Below the pieces are notes generated by a model. It was not told the DNA's origin. It saw nothing but the letters and a program-made list of their open reading frames with translations, and searched no databases. Made by a program: the position numbers and the translations under genes. From [Eubacterium] cellulosolvens LD2006 (lineage in GTDB: Bacteria; Bacillota; Clostridia; Lachnospirales; Lachnospiraceae): 64,000 nucleotides of DNA. The stretch lies in the NCBI RefSeq assembly GCF_000621585.1, contig NZ_KK211309.1:312244-376243 (forward strand). Direction: 5' to 3'. Every line of letters begins with the position of its first letter. The first letter of the stretch is position 1. Of the stretch, positions 44,777 to 53,742 are shown one piece after another.

Positions 44777-45520
44777 ATGGATATGTCATTCTGGGTAGGG
44801 ACAATCGGAGCCAGTCAGGCACAGCGAAAGCTTGATGTTGTATCGAACAATCTCGCGAATGCGAACAACAACGGCTTCAAGGCAAAGAACGCGGTGTTTG
44901 CCGAACTGGTGAATTACAATCTGAACGCGGGAAGAGATGAGGTGACCGATCTCCAGGCGGGAGCGGGTGCAATTGTTTCCGCAACGAACACGGATTTCAG
45001 ATCCGCGGCGCTGACACAGACCAATCGAATGCTTGATTACGCGATTATGGCAGATAATCAGTTTTTTCAGGTGAGAGATCAGGCGACAGGCGCCATCACG
45101 CTGACAAGAGACGGGCATTTTCATGCCGGGGAGATGCAGGACGGAAGGTTCGTTCTGATGACAGACTCGGATAAATTTGTTTTGAATACGCAGGGAGAGC
45201 TCACGTACCTGGATGTCACGAACGGTGCGGATGAGGGACGCCTTGCGGAAGGTCAGCAGATCGGTATCTTTACGGTGCCGTTTCCCAGCAGACTGCAGAA
45301 TGTTGGCGATGATGATTTCCGTGTGAGAGAAGGTGATAATAACAATCCCATCACACTGGTGGAGCTGCCATCTGTTGTGACAGGAGCGCTGGAGCAGTCA
45401 GGCACCGATATAGCAAAGGAGTTCACGAATCTGATCGAAGCACAGAGAGCCTTCTCTTATAACCTTCGAATGGTACAGACTTCAGATGAAGTGGCGCAGA
45501 CGATCAATGGTTTACGATGA
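44777..45520 (+). CDS. Flagellar rod protein of the FlgF/FlgG family (second copy)
   Basis: 247 residues. RKLDVVSNNLANANNNGFKA at the start and TDIAKEFTNLIEAQRAFSYN at the end are the rod-family coils; the core (YAIMADNQFFQVRD) is weaker than in its neighbour. It probably makes the distal rod with the preceding protein. GGAGGT lies 11 bases upstream. Confidence 0.88.
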   Translation: MDMSFWVGTIGASQAQRKLDVVSNNLANANNNGFKAKNAVFAELVNYNLNAGRDEVTDLQAGAGAIVSATNTDFRSAALTQTNRMLDYAIMADNQFFQVRDQATGAITLTRDGHFHAGEMQDGRFVLMTDSDKFVLNTQGELTYLDVTNGADEGRLAEGQQIGIFTVPFPSRLQNVGDDDFRVREGDNNNPITLVELPSVVTGALEQSGTDIAKEFTNLIEAQRAFSYNLRMVQTSDEVAQTINGLR

Positions 45521-45587
45521 GTGTAATGTGACAGGTTATGGTCAATCAGTAATGTTATATTAGCGGGAAGTCAGGCTTTAACTGAAT

Positions 45588-46070
45588 ATGAAAAAAATGG
45601 AAATGGTTCGTATTGCCGATATGAAGATTGCTGAGGGAGATACAGAGCTTGTTACATACGCACTAGGTTCTTGTGTCGGGATCACGTTTTATGATCCGGC
45701 GCTGAAGCTCGGGGCACTGCTTCACATTCTACTGCCCGAGCGGATAGGTGATACAGACAGCAATGTGATGAAGTACGCCGACAGCGGGATATATGCGACG
45801 ATGAGACAGCTGGAGAGTCGTGGGTTCAGCAAAGCCCGGGCGATCGTAAAGATCGCCGGTGGAGCCAAGATGTTCAACTACTCAGAATCAGGCAGTTTGC
45901 CGAAGATCGGTGATCGAAATGTGGAAAGTGTGAAGAAAGCGCTGGCCAGGGAAGGCCTGTATATCGCCGCAGAGGATGTAGGCGGGACCACTGCGCGGAC
46001 GATGATGCTCGACGTATCAAACGGGAGCGTCAGGATAAGGTCAGCAGGTCAACAGGCAGTACATCTATAG
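45588..46070 (+). CDS. cheD: Chemoreceptor glutamine deamidase CheD
   Basis: 160 residues. The catalytic Cys is in ALGSCVGITFYDP, the His in LLHILLPE and the Thr/Gly segment in AKMFNYSESGSLPKIGDRN. CheD deamidates receptor glutamines and in many Firmicutes binds CheC-type phosphatases; the FliY CheC domain may be its partner here since no separate cheC is seen. The ribosome site is weak; an ATG three codons later is an alternative. Confidence 0.92.
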   Translation: MKKMEMVRIADMKIAEGDTELVTYALGSCVGITFYDPALKLGALLHILLPERIGDTDSNVMKYADSGIYATMRQLESRGFSKARAIVKIAGGAKMFNYSESGSLPKIGDRNVESVKKALAREGLYIAAEDVGGTTARTMMLDVSNGSVRIRSAGQQAVHL

Positions 46071-46085
46071 GAGGATAAACTGGTA

Positions 46086-47039
46086 ATGAAAAAGAATGAA
46101 AAAGAAGGAATTCTTCTCGAGACAGGTACCAATGAAATTGAGATCATGAAATTCCGCGTATTGGATGAGCTCTATGGAATCAATGTAGCCAAAGTAAAAG
46201 AAATCATGATGAGTGAGCATGTCAAACCGATGCCTCACGCGCATGAATCCGTGGAAGGATTTTTCAAACCGAGAGAGAATCTGATCACGGTCATTAACCT
46301 TGCGAAGTATCTGTCAGGCGAAGAACATAAGCCGAAAGAAGGATCACGTGATCTGTTTATCATTACCAATTTCAACAAGATGATGGTAGCCTTCCGCGTA
46401 GACCGCATAGAGGGAATCTCAAGAATCTCCTGGAAGAAGATCAGCAAGCCGGACAAGACTCTGGCACAGGGCGAGGAGAGTATCGCCACTGGTATTGCCC
46501 AGTGCGATAACGATCTGGTAACGATTCTCGATTTCGAGAAGATCGTTGCGGAGATCGCTCCAGAGACCTCCATCCAGGTATCCGAAGTTGAGGATCTCGG
46601 ACCGAGGAAAGAGACAGAGGTGCCGATCGTCATCGCAGAGGACTCCGTGCTCCTTCGCAAGATGATCACAAGTGCGCTCGACAAGGCCGGCTTCAAGAAC
46701 GTAAAAACGTTCAACAACGGTTCCGAGTGCTGGGATTATATGAGCAGCCTGCGATCGGATCCGAAGGTACTGGATAAAGTCAAACTCGTGATCACCGACC
46801 TCGAGATGCCGATCATGGACGGACACAGACTTACCAAGCTCATCAAGAGTGACGCCACTCTCCAGAAGATTCCGGTTGTCATCTTCTCATCCCTGATCAA
46901 TGAGCAGATGTTCCTCAAGGGAAAGGAAATCGGAGCAGACGAGCAGCTCTCCAAGCCGGAGATCGGACACCTTGTCAGTGTGATCGATGAGCTTGTGAAA
47001 CGCTATGCAGAGAACCCGCCGTCCGACAAGAAGAAATAA
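46086..47039 (+). CDS. cheV: Chemotaxis coupling protein CheV
   Basis: 317 residues: a CheW-like domain (about 15-165, FRVLDELYGINVAKVKEIMM) joined to a receiver domain (about 180-310) with phospho-acceptor D238 in LVITDLEMPIMDG. CheV couples receptors to CheA and helps adaptation through phosphorylation. AGGAGG lies 10 bases upstream. CheA, CheW, CheR and CheB are not in this window. Confidence 0.94.
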   Translation: MKKNEKEGILLETGTNEIEIMKFRVLDELYGINVAKVKEIMMSEHVKPMPHAHESVEGFFKPRENLITVINLAKYLSGEEHKPKEGSRDLFIITNFNKMMVAFRVDRIEGISRISWKKISKPDKTLAQGEESIATGIAQCDNDLVTILDFEKIVAEIAPETSIQVSEVEDLGPRKETEVPIVIAEDSVLLRKMITSALDKAGFKNVKTFNNGSECWDYMSSLRSDPKVLDKVKLVITDLEMPIMDGHRLTKLIKSDATLQKIPVVIFSSLINEQMFLKGKEIGADEQLSKPEIGHLVSVIDELVKRYAENPPSDKKK

Positions 47040-47132
47040 ACATCAGGAATTTTTTCAGAATCCGAAGAGAAAGTATGTGGCAGATGAACAGAGTAATGCT
47101 GATTCCAATGTTGAAAAATATAAAGGTGAACA

Positions 47133-47615
47133 ATGACAGATAACGAGAAAATCAGCAGAACCACAGTGAGAGTCGTAGACGAATCATCCGAAATCGTCGA
47201 GATCTCCGACGCGATTCAGAAGAGACTGGAAGCCAGTGTTTTTGGCGAAGATACGGCGAAAGAAGGTAAAAAACAGGGCTATCATGTCGTCAATGTGATT
47301 GCGGAAGTCATGAAGCGAGAGAACGTGCTCGAGATCATGCAGGAACTCGGCGTGTGCACCTGTCAGAGGTGTCAGGCGGATGTCCTCGCGCTGACGCTCA
47401 CACAGACGAAGCCGAAGTACTGCGTTATGTATGACAATGAGAAGGCTCTTCTCATCAGCGATTACGCCAGGATTCATCAGAAAGAAATTCACGCAAAAAT
47501 CATGAGGGCCTGTATCGTTGTACAGCAGCATCCGCATCATCATCGAAGAGATGAGGCGGACAGCGAGTACACAGAGGGAAGGCGTGTCATGCATATCGGA
47601 GAGGATTTTTTGTAA
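47133..47615 (+). CDS. ComFB-family protein
   Basis: 160 residues. The family core (about 48-110) is clear: NVIAEVMKRENVLEIMQELG, then CTCQRCQADVLALTLTQTKP and KYCV, with three clustered Cys. The N-terminus is acidic, and a His/Arg-rich patch (QHPHHHRRDE) lies near the C-terminus. ComFB was named from the competence operon of Bacillus; recent reports describe family members as cyclic-dinucleotide receptors. As last gene of the flagellar/chemotaxis operon, a c-di-GMP link is a plausible inference only. Confidence 0.85.
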   Translation: MTDNEKISRTTVRVVDESSEIVEISDAIQKRLEASVFGEDTAKEGKKQGYHVVNVIAEVMKRENVLEIMQELGVCTCQRCQADVLALTLTQTKPKYCVMYDNEKALLISDYARIHQKEIHAKIMRACIVVQQHPHHHRRDEADSEYTEGRRVMHIGEDFL

Positions 47616-47682
47616 TACAGGACATTCATACGCGGTAGGACGCACCGTACAGTGCTCTGAGGCGTATTGATGTTCATATATG

Positions 47683-47712
47683 GGACAGCAGCCTTGCGCT
47701 GCTGTCCTTTTT
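47683..47712 (+). terminator. Terminator of the main flagellar/chemotaxis operon
   Basis: The perfect 10-bp stem GGACAGCAGC / GCTGCTGTCC, loop CTTGC, is followed by TTTTT. The interspersed repeat begins immediately after it. Confidence 0.88.
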
Positions 47713-47872
47713 GTGTTATGGAGATTCCCTTCGATATTTCTATAACACAAAACGCTCCGCTTACATGCGCAGCTCGCAGATGAGTAGATCACTGACGCGA
47801 TTCTGCTCGCGCTCCTTTCGTCCGCTACGTGCCCAAAGGAGTGGGGGATGGGGGAGGCGATGTCTGCTTGCG
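47713..47872. repeat. Full copy of the interspersed palindromic repeat
   Basis: About 160 bases running from GTGTTATGGAGATTCCC through ACACAAAACGCTCCGC, TGCGCAGCTCGCAGAT, GCGATTCTGCTCGCGC and GGGGATGGGGGAG to GCTTGCG. It matches the reverse complement of 56012-56178 along its whole length with scattered changes. It separates the flagellar operon from fliD. Confidence 0.85.
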
Positions 47873-48050
47873 AATATTGATCGGACCTAAGACGTTTTCG
47901 TTCGTTGGTCAAATTTTTTATACTCTGAAAAGTTTTGTCGATAGATATGTTAGGAGAAATACTACGTGGATTCTGCATCTTGCACGGCTCCGGAAAGGGA
48001 AGTCCGCCGGGACGGATGCTTTTGCAATAAGAAAAGTAAGGAGAAGAATT

Positions 48051-50504
48051 ATGAACGTATCATCAACAAGTTCATCATCAAGTTCGTCCAGTCTCGGCAA
48101 TACAGAACTTCAGGGATTCGGAGGTCTGGTATCGGGTCTGAACCGTGACGATCTGATCGAACAGCTCACGAAGAGCACATCCAACAAAATCACAGAACAG
48201 AAACAGGCCATCACAAAGAAAGAATGGCAGCAGGAGGCTTTCCAGAACATCACAGACAAGGTACTCGCCCTTGAGGACGACTACCTTACTTTCTCTTCCG
48301 GAAGTTCTCTCAAAGATGCTGATCTCTACGAGAAGAGCATCCTGACCGCTGAAGGAAGTGATGAAGTAACAAAATATGTCAAAGCCTCCGGTATCTCCGA
48401 CATGACCGATTATATCAACATTGAGGGTGTTAAGAAGCTTGCGTCTGCGGCTTCGGTTGTTTCTAAATCGATGGGAACAACAGAATCTATCCAGACCAAC
48501 TTGAATCTTAATGAGAAAGCTAAGACCTCAACGATTATCGCCGGAGTCTCTGAACTGAAATTTGGAACATCCGATGCGACCAATGGATTTAACCAGCTTG
48601 GTTCTTTTACATTCCCGACCTCCTATCAGGATGAGAATGGAAAAAGTGTTTCGATCGACTACACAAATTCAAATAAGGCTGAGTTGGTAGAACAGTTGAA
48701 CAAAGCCGTACAACAAAGCGGTCTTTCGATAGGTGAAGACAATCTCACAATAAAGTTTGAGTATTCCGATGATAAATTAAACATTCAGCTGGTCAATTCG
48801 AGTGGCGCTGAACAGTCAAACAGTGAATATAAAATTTGCGCGGACAATGATGTTCTCAAGGCACTGGGTGCGGATGTAAGTTCGCTTGGAAATGCAAGCA
48901 CATTGGGAGTGACATTTGATAATTACAATGAGCATCTTACATCATTTTCAGCGGCCAGTGTGAAAGAGGAGGATATGGCAACTTATCTGGAAGATAAGAA
49001 GCTCACCATCAAGTATCAGGGTGAATCCAATACGATAACACTTTTAGATTCCTCTGATGTGGCTACAGTTAATGGAGTAGCAGATTCCGAAAAAGCAGAT
49101 AAGATTCTTGAGATTATCCAGAAAAAAGTCAATACTGCATTTGGTAAGAATAAGGTTGACGTTGGAGTGGATGGCGGCAAACTTTACTTTAAACCACGTG
49201 AGGGAACCTCGAATCTGATGATCAACGCCAGTGACGCGGAGTTCCGTGCAAATCTGGGAATCTCTGAAAATGCATCTACGAGAATCAATCTTTCCGGTAG
49301 TATTTACGAGAATAGGGTGAAACTCGGGTTTGAGGAATCTATTTCAGAGGAGGATTTGAATCAGGAACTTGCCAATTTTTCGATTAATGATGTTGAGCTG
49401 TCCGGCATTACATCATCGACGACAATCAGTGAACTTCTGTCGAAGATCAACGAGAACGAAGAAATAGGTGTGAAAGCAACGTATATGAGCGGAACAAATC
49501 AGTTTGCTCTGATTTCGTCTTCCACCGGATCCGGACGAACAATCAGTCTGGGCACTTCGGATAGTGTGGCTAATAAGATCTTTGGCGGAACGTCGAAAGA
49601 CGGTGAAGACGCGCAGCTTACCTACAGCTACGGAAACGGCGTCAGACAGACAGTGACCAGCAGTACGAATACCTTCGATCTTGATGGTCTCTCTGTGACA
49701 GTCAGCGGCACCTTTGGCTATGTGAAGAATGCAGACGGTACACTGACAGACACGATTGACTCATCCATGAACGTGAAGTTCACGGCAAAGGCTAATGTGG
49801 ACAGTGTAACAGAGTCGGTTAAGAAATTCATCGACGGCTTTAACGAGATCGCGACTCTTGTTAATGATCAGATCAGAAATCGTCCGGATCGTTCCTACAA
49901 GCCGCTGACCGAAGCACAGGAAAGCGAGATGAAGGAGAAACAGATTGAGAACTGGAATGAGAAGGCAAAGAAAGGTCTTCTTTATGACTCCGATGTCATC
50001 CGTAATATGAGCAACGATCTGCAGGCGGTATTTTCAAAACTCCTGTCGAGCGGATACAATTACAAGGATTTTGAGACCATCGGAATCACGTTCTCCGATG
50101 ACTATCAGGATGGCGGACAGATCAAGTTCGACGAAGAGAAATTCAAAGCCGCGATGGAGACGCAACCGGAACTCGTATCCAAGTTAATTGCCGGTGACGG
50201 AGACAAGAAGGGACTTGCGAAGACGATCGAGGATACGCTGACACCGTACGCGACGAGATTCGCGACAAGAAACGGCGGTTCCTACGGTAAACTTGTCGAT
50301 GAGGCCGGATCCTCCAAGATTCCGCTTATGTCGCTGAAGAACAACATCTACAAGCAGATCAAAGATATGAACGAGCAGATTGAGAATTTGAAGACACTCC
50401 TGAAGACGCAGCAGGATCGCTACATCAAACAGTTCAGCGGTCTGGAGGAAGTCATCAGCAAGTGGAACACACAGTCTTCTGTCCTCGACAGCATTTACTA
50501 CTAA
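48051..50504 (+). CDS. fliD: Flagellar filament cap protein FliD
   Basis: 817 residues from ATG at 48051 (AAGGAGA seven bases upstream); the longer open frame upstream is noncoding and includes the repeat. The N-terminal FliD domain (about 10-110, GLVSGLNRDDLIEQLTKSTS) and C-terminal coiled region (about 590-817) are typical. The middle is a long, Ser/Asn/Thr-rich, variable surface region, making the protein longer than most caps. FliD caps the filament and may touch host mucus or cells. Confidence 0.93.
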   Translation: MNVSSTSSSSSSSSLGNTELQGFGGLVSGLNRDDLIEQLTKSTSNKITEQKQAITKKEWQQEAFQNITDKVLALEDDYLTFSSGSSLKDADLYEKSILTAEGSDEVTKYVKASGISDMTDYINIEGVKKLASAASVVSKSMGTTESIQTNLNLNEKAKTSTIIAGVSELKFGTSDATNGFNQLGSFTFPTSYQDENGKSVSIDYTNSNKAELVEQLNKAVQQSGLSIGEDNLTIKFEYSDDKLNIQLVNSSGAEQSNSEYKICADNDVLKALGADVSSLGNASTLGVTFDNYNEHLTSFSAASVKEEDMATYLEDKKLTIKYQGESNTITLLDSSDVATVNGVADSEKADKILEIIQKKVNTAFGKNKVDVGVDGGKLYFKPREGTSNLMINASDAEFRANLGISENASTRINLSGSIYENRVKLGFEESISEEDLNQELANFSINDVELSGITSSTTISELLSKINENEEIGVKATYMSGTNQFALISSSTGSGRTISLGTSDSVANKIFGGTSKDGEDAQLTYSYGNGVRQTVTSSTNTFDLDGLSVTVSGTFGYVKNADGTLTDTIDSSMNVKFTAKANVDSVTESVKKFIDGFNEIATLVNDQIRNRPDRSYKPLTEAQESEMKEKQIENWNEKAKKGLLYDSDVIRNMSNDLQAVFSKLLSSGYNYKDFETIGITFSDDYQDGGQIKFDEEKFKAAMETQPELVSKLIAGDGDKKGLAKTIEDTLTPYATRFATRNGGSYGKLVDEAGSSKIPLMSLKNNIYKQIKDMNEQIENLKTLLKTQQDRYIKQFSGLEEVISKWNTQSSVLDSIYY

Positions 50505-50552
50505 CAGTTAAATTTAACAGTTTTTATAGATTGTCTTTGTGTTTAATTTCTT

Positions 50553-50578
50553 ATAATCAGACCTGTAAAAACCGATAT
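50553..50578 (+). promoter_or_regulatory. Candidate FliA/SigD-type promoter of fliS
   Basis: ATAA (50553-50556), 14 bases, ACCGATAT (50571-50578); about 77 bases before the fliS start. Confidence 0.55.
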
Positions 50579-50654
50579 ATATATAAGGAACAAAGGTGAG
50601 CACAAACGATGTACGGCTATTTGTACATGAATTGGAATATAGGAGATTAGACCA

Positions 50655-51059
50655 ATGAATCCATATCAGAAATACAAGACCCAGAGTGTAGAGTCCATGA
50701 GTCAGGGCGAACTCCTGATCATGGTATATGACGAGGCCATCAAGGATATGAAGAGAGCAGGGATGGCTCTTGACGATAAAGACTACGACGAGTATGAAAA
50801 GCAGCTGAACTACTTCACAAAGATTATTCGATACCTCGTAAATACTCTGGATCTTGACCAGCCGATCAGTAAGGAACTCAGAAGAATCTATGATTACATC
50901 CAGTTCGATGTAGGACGTCTGCTCGCCGGTCGTGAGAGACGCAGAGATGAGATTCCACAGATCATCGAGATTATCTCAAATCTTCGTGATGGATTTGAAG
51001 AAGCCAGTAGGAAAACAACTGCAACTCATTTCGTTCAGGAGAACACCGTGGTAGTCTGA
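50655..51059 (+). CDS. fliS: Flagellin export chaperone FliS
   Basis: 134 residues, all helical. MNPYQKYKTQSVESMSQGEL, then LIMVYDEAIKDMKRAGMAL is the FliS signature. It binds the C-terminus of flagellin until export. No flagellin gene lies in this window. Ten bases separate it from the next gene. Confidence 0.94.
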   Translation: MNPYQKYKTQSVESMSQGELLIMVYDEAIKDMKRAGMALDDKDYDEYEKQLNYFTKIIRYLVNTLDLDQPISKELRRIYDYIQFDVGRLLAGRERRRDEIPQIIEIISNLRDGFEEASRKTTATHFVQENTVVV

Positions 51060-51069
51060 GGACATATAA

Positions 51070-51552
51070 ATGAAAAAAGAGAGTATACAGCCTGTATCAA
51101 AAGTACAGGCTGTTACTGCTGTAAAGGGCAGTAACAGTGAAAATCTAAATATAGAGGATATAGAAATTCTTGTCTGGAGACGGTATAATATTATCAAGGA
51201 AATAAAAAAACTTACTGATGATTTAGGCGAGGCGTGCGACCGGCAGGATAATGTTTCCATGGATCTCATCCTTCAGATGCGTCAGGATCAGCTGGAACTC
51301 TGCGCGGGGAACTGGGAGACGCTCATGCTTCTCGGAGAGAAGGACGCGCAGTCAGCCGCTGTGATGAGACATCTTCTGCGGTCGGATCCGGAGACAGAGG
51401 AACCCCGATCGGATGCGGAGAAGCAGATCTTTGACATCCGACGGAAGATGCATGTGATCATGGAAGAAGTCAAACGCAAAGACAAGATGATCAATATGCG
51501 CACGGCTCGTACAGAATCGTATTATACCAAACTGGAGGAGAAATCCGTATAG
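51070..51552 (+). CDS. Small helical protein in the FliT position
   Basis: 160 residues, no family recognised with certainty. Residues 28-120 and 125-160 are predicted amphipathic helices rich in Leu/Glu/Asp/Arg, like FliT/FlgN-type export chaperones, and it directly follows fliS as fliT usually does. A chaperone for FliD or an export regulator is the best guess. The first 25 codons contain two perfect hairpins, listed separately. Confidence 0.6.
   Translation: MKKESIQPVSKVQAVTAVKGSNSENLNIEDIEILVWRRYNIIKEIKKLTDDLGEACDRQDNVSMDLILQMRQDQLELCAGNWETLMLLGEKDAQSAAVMRHLLRSDPETEEPRSDAEKQIFDIRRKMHVIMEEVKRKDKMINMRTARTESYYTKLEEKSV
51087..51136 (+). promoter_or_regulatory. Two tandem perfect hairpins inside the start of the FliT-position gene
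   Basis: ACAGCCTGTA (51087-51096) / TACAGGCTGT (51104-51113), then TGTTACTGC (51111-51119) / GCAGTAACA (51128-51136). The two stems share TGT, so they compete. They lie 18-67 bases after the start codon and could tune translation or mRNA processing relative to fliS. Confidence 0.55.
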
Positions 51553-51908
51553 GACCAAAGGATATAATGGCACGGTGATTTGAATCCCTGCGAGGGGAGA
51601 ACTATTGCTGTGCCATTCTGTATATGTATATGCAGGCAATGTGCGTGACACACGGAAGGATCGCGTGACAGTCCGGGATATGTATTGATAAATCACGCAA
51701 CCAGATTCTGGACCGTGAAATTCCAGGCGTCGTCCGCGACTTATAACTTACGGGCTACGACGAGATTTTGGAATTGTGCTATCGATGGAGCGGACTAGAA
51801 TTCGGTCTAAGTAGTTTAGAAACGATGTACCAGCACAGGTGTGAGTCAGATCCTGCACATATGTGTACAGACGGATTTACAGAGAACGAGACATAGAGGG
51901 TATGGTGG
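51553..51908. other. Noncoding stretch with stacked inverted repeats
   Basis: No gene seen. AATGGCAC (51566-51573) pairs with GTGCCATT (51610-51617) around an inner TCCC/GGGA stem, and CGTCGT (51728-51733) pairs with ACGACG (51757-51762). There is no clear T tract, so these may be leader structures of the next gene. Confidence 0.4.
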
Positions 51909-53570
51909 ATGAATCGGAATATTTACGAGGGTCGTTTTTTAGTTAATGTTATCGGTGGCATCATCAGACAGGATGAGACATTTCCATTGTACAATAAGAG
52001 ACTGAGCTGGGAGAGACTGTACAGGCTTGCAGACTATCACAGCACGGCGAATATTGTCTATCTTGGCATTCTTGGTTCATCCACGAAGATGGATGAAGCG
52101 TGGAAGGAGAGATTTTTCCGTCGCTATCAGCAGGCGCTGAGATACAACGATATCTATGCGTCCGAAGAGGCGACGGTTCTCGGTATGCTCGACGCGAACG
52201 ATGTGCAGTGCGTGATTCTGGAATCCACATCGATCCGGGAGTTCTATGAGATTCCGGAGACGGCGGCGAACTCTTCGCTTCGTCTTTTGTTCAGTGAGGA
52301 AGACTATGACAGAGCCAAGGGATATCTGATTGATAACGGTTTTGAGACCGACGCGTTTTATTCCGGTTACGGAGAGCACATGATCAAGGCCTCCGGCTTT
52401 ACGATCCAGTTATATTACAATATTCCGGTTGAAACAGAGTTTCTGCAGCAGAATATGAAGAAACTCATTGCGGGCGCGTATCTTGACCCTCAGTTCAAGG
52501 GGATCAGCGCGCTCTCCATGGAGTACAGCTATGTCTTTAAGATGACGGAGACCGTCTACCTGTACTGTTGTGATCTGGTCACAATCCGTCATATGCTGGA
52601 CACGTATCTCATGTATCGCGGATATCGCGAAGAGATGGACATGAGTATCGTGAACGAGAAGTTTAAGAAGATGAAGATCGACCAGTTGGCGGAGGGACTG
52701 CTACAGATCGCTGCGATGTGGTTTGGAAAGCGGGACGATGACTTTCTCCAGGTTCCGAAGGACAGTCTGAGGATCTACGATGAGATCGAGAGCAGGATTT
52801 TGTCCAACGGTCTCAGCGGTACGGACAGTGAGATGGAGCAGGCGGCAGAGCTCCGACAGGCCATTGCAAAGGCCCGTGAGAAAGAGGCAAAGGAGGCGGA
52901 GAAGCAGCGGAAGCGCGAGGCTAGAAGAGCCGAGAACGCGCGCACAGGCGGCTTCTTTGGCAAGCTGCTCGGCATGAAGAAGACGGAAGAGGAAGACAGG
53001 AGCGACGCAGGCATCCGCATAGAAGGAAATGTCAGCTGTGAGTCCAGAGTATACGGCATTGTCGTATCGACGCCGTATTATACATTCACACTTCCGGACG
53101 CCTGGAGATATCACGGAAAGATCGTCTGCAGCAAGATGAAGGAGGATTACAGCCGTTCCCGTCTTCACAGTTACGAGAAGAATCCGGATGAGTATAAGAT
53201 CAGTATTATGATGCAGCCGAAAGGACGGGGCGCGGAGCCGCTTCCGGTCATGGATATCCTGCTCTTCAGCGATGATACAAACGCCGCGATTGAGGCCAGA
53301 AAGGATAACGGATACTATCTGGGAATGCTCACGCATATGGATGAGAAGAATGAATACGATCAGCACGTGGTTGCTGTCTATCACAGCGCGATACCGGAGA
53401 ATGAGGATCTGCAGACGTATGAGCTCCTCCAGGAGAAGCGGGACGCTATTGCCTCTTCGCTCATCCCGGTGAACGATCCGACACGGCAGAACGTCAATAT
53501 GTTGGAGCGATTCGACCTCTGGAAGACCGACGAGATGCCGGATGAATACCGGCGGAAGGACGAGGATTAA
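51909..53570 (+). CDS. Two-domain protein with nucleotidyltransferase-like N-terminal half, in a flagellar locus
   Basis: 553 residues. Residues 1-290 resemble the uncharacterised nucleotidyltransferase family NTP_transf_5: helical start, LEST-IREFYEIPETAANSS, LRLLFSEEDYDRAKGYLIDN, GFTIQLYYNIPVE. The usual acidic catalytic dyad is not obvious (SLRLLF stands where a DIDLLV-type strand is expected), so activity is doubtful. Residues 305-360 are a very basic Lys/Arg/Glu helix; 375-553 form a beta-rich domain with VVSTPYYTFTLPDAWRYHGK. AGAGGG is eight bases before the ATG. It ends just before the divergent csrA-fliW cluster. Function unknown; it may modify or recognise a flagellar component. Confidence 0.6.
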   Translation: MNRNIYEGRFLVNVIGGIIRQDETFPLYNKRLSWERLYRLADYHSTANIVYLGILGSSTKMDEAWKERFFRRYQQALRYNDIYASEEATVLGMLDANDVQCVILESTSIREFYEIPETAANSSLRLLFSEEDYDRAKGYLIDNGFETDAFYSGYGEHMIKASGFTIQLYYNIPVETEFLQQNMKKLIAGAYLDPQFKGISALSMEYSYVFKMTETVYLYCCDLVTIRHMLDTYLMYRGYREEMDMSIVNEKFKKMKIDQLAEGLLQIAAMWFGKRDDDFLQVPKDSLRIYDEIESRILSNGLSGTDSEMEQAAELRQAIAKAREKEAKEAEKQRKREARRAENARTGGFFGKLLGMKKTEEEDRSDAGIRIEGNVSCESRVYGIVVSTPYYTFTLPDAWRYHGKIVCSKMKEDYSRSRLHSYEKNPDEYKISIMMQPKGRGAEPLPVMDILLFSDDTNAAIEARKDNGYYLGMLTHMDEKNEYDQHVVAVYHSAIPENEDLQTYELLQEKRDAIASSLIPVNDPTRQNVNMLERFDLWKTDEMPDEYRRKDED

Positions 53571-53742
53571 CCAATACAGAGGACGAGACAAAAAGGAGCG
53601 GATAGACAAAGTAAGATTAGTCAACGTCCGAATAACGGATATGTGAATACTCGAGGTATGAATCGGCAAAGGGGGAAAAACTGAGCGCTATCGCTATATT
53701 CAAGGCACGAATAATATGAACGAGAAAAAGAAAGCATGACAG

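Noticed and set aside
47937-47944. GTCGATAG as a SigD -10 box for fliD
   Set aside because: Two mismatches to GCCGATAT and no acceptable -35 at 14-16 bases.
47829-48050. N-terminal extension of fliD
   Set aside because: It would translate the end of the interspersed repeat; the ATG at 48051 has a good ribosome site and the expected FliD start.
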